From Oxytricha trifallax (taxonomy: Eukaryota; Ciliophora; Spirotrichea; Sporadotrichida; Oxytrichidae): 64,000 nucleotides of DNA. Both the position numbers and the translations under genes were made by a program. Position 1 is the first letter of the stretch. The number at the start of each line of letters is the position of its first letter. A model generated the notes under the pieces. It worked only from the letters and a program-made list of their open reading frames with translations, was not told the DNA's origin and did not search any database. Of this stretch, positions 44,437-55,900 are shown piece after piece. Where the stretch lies: positions 1 to 64,000 of the forward strand of contig ARYC01000715.1 in assembly GCA_000711775.1 (NCBI GenBank). The letters run 5' to 3'.

Positions 44437-47151
44437 TTAATTTAAATGAAGCTAAATAAGAAGTAGAATATTGTTGGAGCTTTTTCGTCAGTCATTTTCT
44501 ATAAGAACTTCTTCTTTTAGTCATCTTTGTTGAAACTAAGATACTTCTAGCTGCTCTTCATGAAAAAAAAGAATGGAAGCAAAGCTATAAACATCAGTCC
44601 AGTTTCTAAAAATGGTTATAATTTAGCATATATTAAAGCTTCTCCACTAGTCGATATCATCTCTCAATATGAATAAAATTATGATTTAATTTGAAGAGGG
44701 TACTATGAAGAATCCATGCTAGAAGGACCCACGACTAAAAATCATGATAAAAATGTTGGCTATGGGGTCAAACACATCCCCCCCCTTAATGTATACTTTT
44801 CTTTTTGTAGTCTGATAGAGTTTTTAACGCTGAGTAATAGTAGCAAATGTACTATGTGTGTGCGATCAATAGTTTTCGAATTATTATGACTCGAAATAAG
44901 TTCACTTTTTATATATAATATTATAGTAAAAATTATAAAAAATATTTTATTTTTCAAAAATTCTATTTTTATTTAAAAATGTCAATTCAGCTACTTATAT
45001 AAGAATTTAATAAAAATTATTAGTTTTATTTCGTTTATCAAGAAATATTATAATTAATTTATTTCACATTCTTGGAGAAAAAAATAAATGTGAAATAAAT
45101 TAATTATAATATTTCTTGATAAACGAAATAAAACTAATAATTTTTATTAAATTCTTATATAAGTAGCTGAATTGACATTTTTAAATAAAAATAGAATTTT
45201 TGAAAAATAAAATATTTTTTATAATTTTTACTATAATATTATATATAAAAAGTGAACTTATTTCGAGTCATAATAATTCGAAAACTATTGATCGCACACA
45301 CATAGTACATTTGCTACTATTACTCAGCGTTAAAAACTCTATCAGACTACAAAAAGAAAAGTATACATTAAGGGGGGGATGTGTTTGACCCCATAGCCAA
45401 AATGTTATAGTAATGCAGTGATTCTGCAAATCCATAGCCAAATTTAAGGAGAGAAATCTTTAGTTTAAAGTTTAATGAGAATTAATCCACCAAATGTGCG
45501 ATTTCTATCTTGTTAAGTCTTTTTCTTAGAATACTATAAAGTCCTCATCATAACTTAATTATCAGAGTCTCTATCATTAGGTGGTTAACTATGCAGATGA
45601 TCATCTTCAGATATTTCATATAAAATTACCTGAATGCTAAGAACTAAGAACACTACATGAAATATGACCTATATAATATATCATATCTAACAATAATGAA
45701 CTTACAATATAAATCTTGATATTATGCAAAATAACTCCTAGCATATCAAAAGCTATGCTGAATCTTGAGCTTGTTATCTCATGTTTAATTATAGCCATTT
45801 AGAATATAAAGGTTATTATAAGTTGTGCTACTAGCACACCTTATGAAAGACATACTATAATGTGTCTAACTATATTTCTTTCATACTTTTCAACAGCCCA
45901 AATCACCATCATTATCAGTAAGAGTACTAAAGAAAAAATTAGATTCGATTATCTAAAGCTTACTTATTACAAATAGTTGAAATACTGTCTGAATAAATAT
46001 AGAATCTAGAGTTATAAACACTAAACCTGCTATGCATAATATCTCTTGGTATTTTTCAAAACTGGGATTCAGTAAAAATTATCCACTGCCATCTGGCTTC
46101 ATTACCTGTCTAATATCTTTTCGATGGCTTCCATAAAGTATCGTGATTAGAATTTATACAATAAATGATAACAAAAATCTCTACTAATAACATGTATATA
46201 AAGAATGCATAAGATGAATTCCATAATATCAAAGAACACACTCATGAATACATTTATGACTTTAAATTTGCTAGTGCCATAATCTATATAAATTCCTGAT
46301 GTTTGGTACATTAATACTTCATCTTCAGTTAGCTAAATATCATCCTGTTTGTGCAAATCAACAATGAAAACAATTTTTGTGATTATAATTGCAAAGGAGA
46401 CAAATATAATAGCAATCGAGATAAACTACTTCAACTTTATTTTTCTTTCATCCTTAGCCAAGCATAAGGCTGTCAAAAATAATGTGTAGATAAAATATAT
46501 TGCAGTGCCAAAATTAGGATAAACTACTGAGTTTAGAAGCAGTAGTATTAAAAGGATTGTTTCTAAGAGGTTGTAGGCTACTATTTTGCAGAGTTACTTC
46601 TTTTTTTGCTTTCTGATATACACTGAGTCATTACTGCCTTTTATATAAAATTAGAAAAAATAAGAATAGCTTTTCCCTCTGAATGAGCACGCTCTTTTGT
46701 AGGCAATATAGGTCCACCTCTCGTAATGAGATTATTGTTAATGCCTGAAATAAAAATATTCTAAATTCAAATTAAATTTTAAACCTGAGTTTCTAGATTT
46801 TGGTTAGTTGCCACTGCCAACTAGAGTATTCTTAGAATTTAGAGTAACGCCCCTTATGTTATCAGGTTCTGAATTATTTCCGCTAGACCCTGTACCTACT
46901 GTCATCGGCCTCAATGTGGAAGACCTCTTAAATATTGTGGTAGGCGACATGTTCCTAACTCCAAGATCTTGCATTTCAAATTTCTAGTTTTCTCCGGCAT
47001 TCCTTCCACCTAGGGTAGTCATCTCACCTCCACGCATCATTGTTTTACTTCGTGTTTCTTCTTTGTAGGGCAGCTTTAATTCTTCAACAGGCAAATCATT
47101 GCCCTCGTTTAGTAGACGCATTTTCAATTCATGATCACTGCTGTCCGACAT
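44437..47151 (-). CDS. PIEZO: Piezo channel, segment 1 of 7 (N-terminus, inverted)
   Basis: Starts MSDSSDHELKMRLLNEGN (ATG complementary to 47149-47151). A polar leader is followed by Piezo-like repeats: LLILLLLNSVVYPNFGTAIY, LAKDERKIKLKQFISIAIIF, YQTSGIYIDYGTSKFKVINV and YQEILCIAGLVFITLDSIF, then a loop, and AWILHSTLFKLNHNF. Several 35-45-nt introns are needed. A 641-bp palindromic element interrupts the exon at 44758-45398; its removal keeps the frame. Assignment to the same gene as segments 2-7 rests on family content, the missing N-terminus of segment 2 and the odd/even strand pattern. The 1-to-2 join is only a candidate (TTTAAATTAA). Confidence 0.72.
44758..45398. mobile_element. 641-bp near-perfect palindromic element with 8-bp TSD
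   Basis: The two halves are reverse complements almost base for base from the tips (GGCTATGGGGTCAAACACAT...) to the centre near 45075. AAAATGTT is repeated directly at 44750-44757 and 45399-45406. Collapsing to one AAAATGTT restores the minus-strand Piezo frame (TALLQHFYHDFQSWV). An 8-bp duplication with long TIRs fits hAT-, Merlin- or P-like MITEs. The same short ORF reads outward from both arms only because of the palindrome. A perfect palindrome this long would form a cruciform or hairpin. Confidence 0.88.
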
Positions 47152-47440
47152 TTATTGCACAATTAAATAGATTAAATTGGAAATTAAGTTATAATCTAGT
47201 GAATAATTATAATAAATTTCATTTTAGCAATAAAATCAAAATATTTAATATTTCCAAAATATTATTAATGCATTTTTATATAATAAGATTAGTGTGCATA
47301 GAATCAATATTTGAATTATATATTAAAGAATAAAATAAATCGAGTTGAATGTTTTTTAAGAATGAATTAAGAAATTTCTTGTTGTTTGTAAACTAATTTT
47401 GAATTTATCAAATCAAAATGCTGATGAAGCATTTTACCTC

Positions 47441-50400
47441 TCACTTGACTTAAATAGTCAAGATATCTTCTTGATCACAGCCGATGTATGAATCACATAT
47501 CAAATAGACTTTGTATTCTTGTGGACCTGTGTGGCCGTCTGATTTCACTACAAAGTTAAGTGATGACTGAATCTCTCTTTGAGCTTTGAAGGAAGTAATT
47601 TTCTTGATTGACAACAGCTTGTTATGCCTTGGTTAGCCGACAACTACCCACCAATTCTCTTCCTTTTCTCCTGGGTAATATTAAGCGTAGACTGGCTTGT
47701 TGAAAACTTGCAACTCTTCATCATCTTCAATGTTAGGTCTCACAATCTTTACTTAGAGTTCTGCAACTTATCCCTCTTGATATGACTTTTCTTTGGTGGT
47801 AAACTCCATTTCAACATTTGGATATCTGCTGCAAACATTAGCGAGCTTAGCCATTTCCTTTTCATTGAAGTTTAGGATCTAAAAAAATAAAACTATAAAA
47901 TAAGGTCTTCTCTCTTAAATCATCATCCATATTCATAAAATCAACAATGTCCTCAACTTTCACTTTCTTCATTTGATCTACAATGCTAGAGTCAAATCCT
48001 GGAAGTTAGAGAAGAGGGGATTAAGTTACCCACATAGATTAGACTGTCATTTGTGAAAGCTCCATACAGAGCAAAGCAGGTTTCAAGTATCCATGTGAAC
48101 TGATAACATCTACCATGGCGTGAATAAGCTTAATTGACTATTTAAGTATCATCTCCTGATCGATTCTCATGTCTATATTTAAAGGTGTGCGGTTGAAGTG
48201 ACATTGAAGGAGGAGATTTGTTTTGACTGGTGCTGTGTTGTATTGCACATCATTTTCAACTTCAATTGGATATGTTAGATAAGTTGTCAGAGACTTGAGT
48301 AAAGATTCTTCGCCAATTCTAATAGGAGTTTACTCGAATTCTGAGGCTTAAGATAATACCTCAATCAAGGCCTTCAATTTCTTATTGAGTGTTGATTCAT
48401 CTTCTAGATTCTTTGAAAAAGTTTCAATTGTTTGATACTTTATGTAATAGAACGCAGCTATTCTTCCAAGATTAGCAATCTCTAAGCCCATTTCATCCTC
48501 TGCCACTTCTATACATTTTGCCTTTTGTAAGTCCTCAACAGTTTGCTCAATTAACTCACTCAAGTGATCATTAATGTGTTAACCTGTTTTTCCAGCTAGG
48601 TTATAGTAGTTTGGATTCTGAGAAATTCTTCTGTACATAAAAGTCCAAGTTATCCAATCAATAGCATCCTACTTATTTTCGATAGTTCCAGCAGCAATAT
48701 CAGCGTTTAAATGATCATGAAGATGATGATCGAGGTGAGATTCAACTGGCAATGGCTCTTGCAGGAATTTGATGAAATAATCTTTTCTTGGGGTGTGGCA
48801 ATATAAAATGCACTTCGCTGCGAGCTGTGGTCCTCCTCTTCCTAGAGCTTATGTAACATTTGCTCTTCCCATCATTTACAGCATGTCTGGGATGCTATAT
48901 GACAAAAATGAGGTTTATGAAATTCTTGAAAATTTATACTAATTTATATTCAACAAATCTCTTTTCTTCTCCATGATATCTTTCAGCATCGAGGATAATG
49001 ACTACATGAGACTCAAGATCTGAGATTCTCCATGAAAAAGTGTAGATTGCTATCAATACTCTGAAAATGCCTTATTTGTATAGATCCTTAATGTATTAGA
49101 TCTAGTTGTTTTTCATTCCATCATGAATAAATCCAATTCCATACTCTAATGATGAAAGTAACTTAATAATTAAATAACATCAATATTTTTAGAAAGTAAA
49201 GTTGTTTCATTCACCTATCTTTGTACTTAGTTAAGGAATTCTTGCTTTTCTTTATCGCTTTCAAGATTTAAGAACCTTTATGGATTTTCATCGCTTGAGA
49301 CAAAGTTAATTAGGTCTAAAGCTAGAAGTCTCGCTTGCTTTCTATCAGAGACGAATATGATTCCTTGAGAGTCTGTTCTTATGTTCAAGTTCTTTTTAAG
49401 AATATTATAAGCTGGTCTTTCCATAGCAAGAGTTCTAGTTTAAATGGTTTATAAAAATTCATGGTTTAATATAATTATTAACCATTTATCTTTAAAATTA
49501 ATTGTATGCTTAATTATATTAAATTCCAATCCCAAAGTTGCCTTGTTATTATGATCAAAACCTTAAATATGGATCTCTAAAGGAGTAGGTCTTACACTTG
49601 GGTGAAAGTTAAATGTGTTTGCAGGGAAGGGTATGCCTAACCAGTTTGCGATGTCCTTTGAGTTTGCAATTGGAGTAGCTAGAGCAATGATTCTAATATT
49701 TCTGTTTTCTCCTTCATTCTGAATATATCTAGTTCTACTTGCAATTATTTCATAAACTGCTCCAGACTCGGGAATCAACTATAGCTCATCGAAAATATAT
49801 AAACCAACTTTCTAGTCAATTTTTCTTAATTACCATTTTCTTGACAGGAAGTCCCATTTATCTGGGGTACTCAAAATAATGTCAGCGCTATTCAAGATTT
49901 GAATGTCTTGTTGCAAAATACCAGTCAATTTTTCGACTCTTAGACCTATTTAAGTTCCAAGTCTTTCTTTCCAGTCTTCAAATCTATTGAGAAGAAGATG
50001 CTCATTTGGAGCAATATAAACTATTTTAAAATTTAAATGTTATAAAACTACTAATTATATAAACTATTTTTGGGAGGGGAATTCGTATCTATCTAAATTT
50101 ATGGTATAATTTATTTAATTAATTATATTTATAAGCATTTTATTATAATAATAATTTATAATTTAAGCTCCATTTATAATTTTTAGAAGGACTTTATTTT
50201 ATCAATGATAGTTTAAAATACCTATGAATCTTTTTCATAAATTGTTCAGAAAATTATTCATAAAATTAAATTTATTATAATCAATTTTATTTAAATAAAC
50301 AGAATAAAAATAAGGCTTAACTTTTACCCTTCCCTGATATTTTCTTTAAGTCATCCTTCTAAATTTCTCTAAATATAGCTAATTCTGCGCATATTATGTT

Positions 50401-51769
50401 TTGGGATCCACTTGGTGCCCCAATAAAAACTGATTCATCCGAGAGATATACCTTGTTGAATGATTATGTCTGAATTGCATTGAATTCATTGATATTTTCG
50501 CTTATATATAAATCTTCTGCTTCTTTGAATTGAAGTTCTCTGACAAGCTTTGAATGCATATCCTGAATTTCAGTAGTAAAAATAATATGATGAAATAGTC
50601 GGTGGGAATCTTTCAGGTAAAATCAAATGCTTGAAGGAGACAGGAAGTGTTGTTTCAGATTATAGCCATCTATCTGATATAACTTTGATAAAGTATTATG
50701 GTGGCATAGGTTCATAAAGAGGGATTGTAAATGAGAGAATTTATTGTTCGCCTACGTCCCTATCTTTCAAGATGAATTATTCTGAGTGTAAAATTTGCTC
50801 AGAGTCAGAGTCTAGAACAAGTACCCAAAAAGGTTCAGCTTTTCCATGAATTTTTTATTCCCATTAAAAGTCTGGTGTAAGAGCTAGTTCAACTTTGATT
50901 ATTGTTCTCGTTATTGGTTAAACATAGGCTTCTAGCTCTAGTTTTGGGAATTAATGAACCAGTTTATGAATGACTTTGCCCATTTTTGGGAATTTAACGA
51001 TTTCTCCAATTTGTTAAGGAGTCATTTCATAAAAATGTTACCATGTAAACTGCTCTTTTTTCTCAATTTTTCTTAGGATTTCTTCAGGAATACCATGATA
51101 TTGTCTCAAAGGTGTCATTGAGCTCCATTATCTTCTCTCTACCATCTTACACATATTAAGTAAAATTTCACTTAACTAAGCCCAACCTCTTTTGATGCAT
51201 ATCTCAAATAAGCATCTTAGGATTCTTCCAGCACTTTAAGTTACATAAACCATATCAGCATTAAGATCATACCCTTCAAGTTTGAATCTACTGATATAAG
51301 CTTGAAGTAATATATTAATCTTAGTTGCAGTTTCATCTAAAGCTCCTTTGACTGGAATGGGTACTTTATCAATAAATTTCACCAACTCTAGCTTTTCATT
51401 TTCTCTTATTGGAATAAACTGAAACTCTTTTGAAAGCGCAAATAATCTGAATACATCAATTATATTCATGTACTGCTTTAGATTCTCATTATAAATGCTC
51501 ATAGAACTATGCTTAATGTAGTAATGAGAAGCAACTTTACCAATTGCAGTAGATTACAAAGCTCCAGTTCTTCTATCGTATTTAATCATTTGAGCTTTAG
51601 AAAGCATAAGCGCAGCTGTGTGAATAAGGTCAGCTCTTCTTTATACGAGCAAGGGGTCTCTCTGAATCTCAGCCTCATCTATTCCATATAAAGAGGGAGC
51701 TCTTAACATTCTGATATAGAGATAGGAATAACCTAACCAATTTATGGCTTCTTTAACATTTGATACTGT
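47441..51769 (-). CDS. BRR2: BRR2 (SNRNP200) spliceosomal helicase, N-terminal half absent
   Basis: This Ski2-like helicase unwinds U4/U6. The minus strand begins in the middle of the protein ([20 protein letters not shown]), covers the first Sec63 unit ([60 protein letters not shown]), the second helicase cassette ([23 protein letters not shown] motif, [20 protein letters not shown]) and the second Sec63 unit, ending [18 protein letters not shown] at TGA 47441-47443. Motif I of the second cassette is GAPSGSQN, without GKT, as expected for a pseudo-helicase cassette. At least two IESs interrupt it. The first ~850 residues, including the active cassette, are missing; a TGA at 51770-51772 precedes the homology. 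Confidence 0.93.
49154..49191. other. 38-bp IES in BRR2, pointer GAAAGTAA
   Basis: GAAAGTAA occurs at 49154-49161 and 49192-49199. Without removal the minus-strand frame breaks after NETTLL. Collapsing to one pointer gives [20 protein letters not shown], which matches the family. Confidence 0.85.
50024..50321. other. 298-bp IES in BRR2, pointer TTTTA
   Basis: TTTTA occurs at 50024-50028 and 50322-50326. On the coding strand, GKGK before it joins [15 protein letters not shown] after it in one frame ([12 protein letters not shown]). Inside the IES is a second copy of the coding-edge sequence AAAATAGTTTATAT, 43 bp away from the edge copy, which could act as an alternative boundary. Confidence 0.8.
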
Positions 51770-51867
51770 TCATTAAAATAGGTAGGGAAAATATGGTATA
51801 AATATCCAGTTAAGAGATATCGATATCATTTAGTAGGAAAATCAAATTATAATTATAAATTTATAAA
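51770..51867. promoter_or_regulatory. Short region between BRR2 break point and SPF27 start
   Basis: About 100 bp, AT-rich. It holds the SPF27 promoter on the + side. On the minus side it abuts the end of BRR2 homology rather than a true gene start. Confidence 0.4.
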
Positions 51868-52752
51868 ATGTCAGGGTTATAAAACTCAGGAAACAATAAA
51901 CCTATGATGCTTGAGTATTAGGCAAATTATCTCGTGCTCTAAAATGAAAATGCTAATAAAGTTACTGCACTTCCCTATTTAGATGAGAAAATTGATGAGT
52001 CTTATAAAAAGCAAGTTAATGAGCTCATTCTTCAAGAAATGAAAGCCATGGATTCAAAGAAGGATTATTTGGAGAAACTACCTATGCCACAATTCAAGCA
52101 TTTGGTAAGAATTTATTGCTTAACTTATTTTATAAAGGAGTCTGAATTTGTCAAGAGTGAGCTTGAGAGAGTTTCTAAAGGCATTAAGCTTGACAGTTTA
52201 AGAGACTAAAAGGATTATATAATCACTTAAATTCCAAGTGACATTTCTAAAGTTGAAGAGTGGAAGAAATCAATTGACTAGGCTAATATTAATTTCTAGT
52301 ATGCTGAGAACAGGTAAAACTTTGAAAATTTCAATATTTTTATAGGAGAATGAATCTTGAATTAGAAAAGATTTACGGGAAAGAGATCTGGATGACTCAT
52401 ATCAAGCAAGTTGAAAATTAGCTATCTTACACGGACAATCTTAACAATAAATTAAGCGAAGAAGCAGAGAGAATAAATAAGAAACGCAGATTTACACAAA
52501 TGAACGAATATGACAATTTCTTCAGGCTTCATTCAAAGGCATTCTCAACTCTCAATAAAAATATTGACTTAGAATAGGAATGTTTAAAGCTTGAGAAGGA
52601 AGTTGACTAATTTAAGGATGAAATCATTAAAGTATAGGTAATATATTTAACATATAATTGAATTTTACATTTAGAAAATTGATGAAGAGAAGTATCTCAA
52701 ATTAAAGCAGCAATAGATTGAATAAGTGCATAGCGAACCTTAAATAGTATGA
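51868..52752 (+). CDS. BCAS2: SPF27/BCAS2, Prp19-complex splicing factor
   Basis: A small coiled-coil component of the Prp19/NTC spliceosome complex. The product starts MSGLQNSGNNKPMMLEYQAN, with the family segment ALPYLDEKIDESYKKQVNEL, a KDYLEKLPMPQF motif (family NYLE.LP.P.F) and a C-terminal coiled coil (KEIWMTHIKQVENQLSYTDN, RRFTQMNEYDNFFRLHSKAF). Short GT-AG introns lie at about 52107-52138, 52314-52344 and 52636-52675. Stop is TGA 52750-52752. It is divergent from BRR2, another spliceosome gene. Confidence 0.85.
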
Positions 52753-52918
52753 TATAATTATAGATTAAAAAAAGGTTAATTAATTCAATTTAAATAAAAA
52801 GAAAATTTGAATGATCTTTCTTTTAAATTGCATTTAACATTCATTATGATAATTCAATGACAAATATCAGGGATGATAATATTAAAGTATAGTTATTAAA
52901 TAGTTAGCATTAGACTTA

Positions 52919-55900
52919 ATGGAAGACGACAGCAATATATTAGAGTTGCAAGATCAAATCAGATTGACTAAGCACTACGATTTGTTCAGAGATTTCCAAC
53001 CACTATATACAGGTGGAGCCTTCTAATTGATGAAAGATGAGCAGCACTGCATATCATTAAGAGATGGAAAGATTTGTCTCTTCAATATTGAAACATCTAA
53101 AGTCCTTGCATCTTTCTCTCAGGTAACTTTAAAATAGAGCATCATATGTATTTTAGGAAAATGAGGAACTCTTAACTTTCACTCTATCTCCCAATCAATA
53201 GCTTCTCGCAGTTTCAAATAAGAATTACTTAATTAGGGTTTATCAAATCCCTGAAGATATTTCTAGTTTCAGCTAATTAGAAGAGGTTAAGATGTTTAAG
53301 ACAACTGGGTAAATGGTATTAGAATTAAGTTTTTATTACACATTAAATAAATTTTTACATTATAGTATTAGAATTAAGTTTTGACCCATCTAGTAAATTC
53401 CTAGCAGCAGGTACTGCAGATAGTGCCGTGAAAGTATTCGATGTTAAAAAAGGATTCCAAACTCACAACTTAATAGGACACAGAGGTATTATCACAAATC
53501 TGATATTCTATCCAGAATTAGATTCACTAAAACTTATTTCCACGGCGGAGGATATGACTATTAAAGTTTGGGATTTAGTGTTAAGATAGGAGATACATAA
53601 TCTAAGATTCCATTAGGCATTAATTACCAATTTAGTGTTTTCACAAGATAAAAATACTCTTGTTGCTTCATCTAAAGATGGTAAAGTCTCATTTTGGAAT
53701 GTTAAAGATAACTACAAGCTATTATAAATTTAATCTTTTAAAAATGGTATCCTTGTATAATAGTAACATTTTAAAAGTATTATCTTCTATCAAATGCAAT
53801 TAAGATGAAAACCCAGATGAAATAGAAGAATTAAATGCAGTTTATATGTTTAATTCAAACACTGAACCATACCTTTTAATTGGTGGCCAAACAGGAACTC
53901 TTAAAATTTTTGACATAAAAACCTAGAAATTTTGCTTCGGTCTTTTAGATAACTGTCTTAATTCTGAAATTACAAAAATCATTCCAGCCTCAAATAACTA
54001 AATCTTTGTTCTTAATGCTGATCAAAACTTGAATGTTTACAAAATTATCAATAAAACTAATAAGAAAACTGGATAACAAAAGCCAAGTCTCGCTTTAAGT
54101 TTATCAAAGTGTTTGTACTTGGATGAAATTATTGATCTAAAAATAATCAAGAAAGAAAGTGAGGAAACTTTAAAACCTGTACAAGCAGTTATATGCTCAA
54201 ATAATGAGACTGTTAAGCTTATGGATCTTGAAACAGGGCAAATTAAGTAATTTGGTGGTCACTCAGATATTATCTTATGCTTAGATGTAAAATGTTATAT
54301 TTTTTTCTGTAAACAAAAACATGATCATTTCTGGATCAAAAGATAACCAAATTAGACTGTGGTAAGTTAGTGAGTAAAGTAGTGATCTCAATTGTTTGGC
54401 AGTTTTCTAAGGACACACTGAAAATATTGCTTCTATTTTCTTTGCTCCTAAAAAATGCAATTTCTTTGTCTCAGCGAGTTAAGACAACACGATTAAAGTT
54501 TGGGATCTTACATCCTTCAAGGGCAAGGATGAAATTTCAGATGAAGTAGAAGAAGTCACCTCTGCAAACTTGACAATAGTTGGTCATTAAAAATACATAA
54601 ATGTTGTCAGAGTTAGTCCTAATGATAAACTTATTGCTTCTTCAAGTTAAGATAAATCAATCAAAATTTGGAATGCTTCAAACTTAATGCTAAATCATAC
54701 ATTGACAGGTCATAAGAAAGGAGTCTGGGATGTTGCCTTCTCACCAGTTGACAAAATTTTAGTTTCAGCTTCTGGAGATAAGACTCTCAAGGTTTGGAAT
54801 TTGTAAAATGGAACTTGCATTTCCACTTTCTAAGGCCATTAAAATTCTCTTGTTAAAATTGGATGGCTAAATCTTGGCATGCAAATCATATCCTCATCAG
54901 TTGATGGCGTGGTGAAAATTTGGAACTTGAAGAAATAAGTATGTGTTAATACAATGCAAATGCATGATGAAAAAATTTGGGCTATGGAAGCAAATGATAA
55001 GTTTATGGTCACAGGAGGAGGCGACTCATCTGTGAAAATTTGGAGGGACTGCACATTAGAGAAAGAAGTTGAAGAAAAGGAAAAGAATCTACAGAGACTT
55101 CAAGATGAATAAAAGCTTTCAAACTTAATTAGAGATGAAGATTATTCAGAAGCAGCAATGATGGCTTTTAAGCTTAACAAGCTAAGAGATTTCTATCACG
55201 TATTAACTAAGGTAATAAGTAAAGGAGGCGCTGGGAAAATGGACTTAGTTGATTCAGTACTAGCTGATAGAAAACAAATGAGCTTATCTTTAGAATAAGA
55301 ATTCAAGCAGGCATCCTAGGAAGTAAAGGGTGAGCAACTACTCACTAAAATCTTGACAAATCTAGTAAAGGAAGACAAAAAGAGGCTTTTAGAGATCATT
55401 AGAAATTTGAATTCAAAGTCTCAATATGCATCTCTCGCTCAACATATACTTTACACTATTTTACCAAGATTCAAGACTGACGAATATGTGGAAGAATTCA
55501 AAGCAAACTAAAATGAACTTAAAGACCTGCTTAAAATTTTGGAATTTTACAGTCAAAAGCATCTAGAAAGATCAGAGAGAGGATTAAAGAAAGCTTTCTA
55601 TCCTACCTACGTCTTATCTCAAATGACATTACAAGATGACATATTTATAAAAACAATTATTTTTTCTAATATTGTTGGAATAAATTTGAAATTGGGAAAA
55701 TATAATTAATTAAATTTATAATAATTCAAAATCGTGGCAGTTAAAGTTGGCCAATTTGAACGATCTTGGACTCATTCGATAGAGAATTTCAAATTAGCTG
55801 GACTTTACAATTGGCGGTAATAATTTATCACATCTCTGGAGCGAGATAACTAGACTTTAATGTGAGGGTATAATTTAATGAATTTAGAGGTGTTTAATTA

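Noticed and set aside
44760..45388. Two identical ~62-65-codon ORFs on opposite strands
   Set aside because: They are mirror images produced by the palindromic element; no protein features and no reason to be expressed.
53316..53382. A GT-AG intron in UTP13
   Set aside because: Splicing at the available GT and AG would shift the frame; collapsing the 18-bp direct repeat keeps it.
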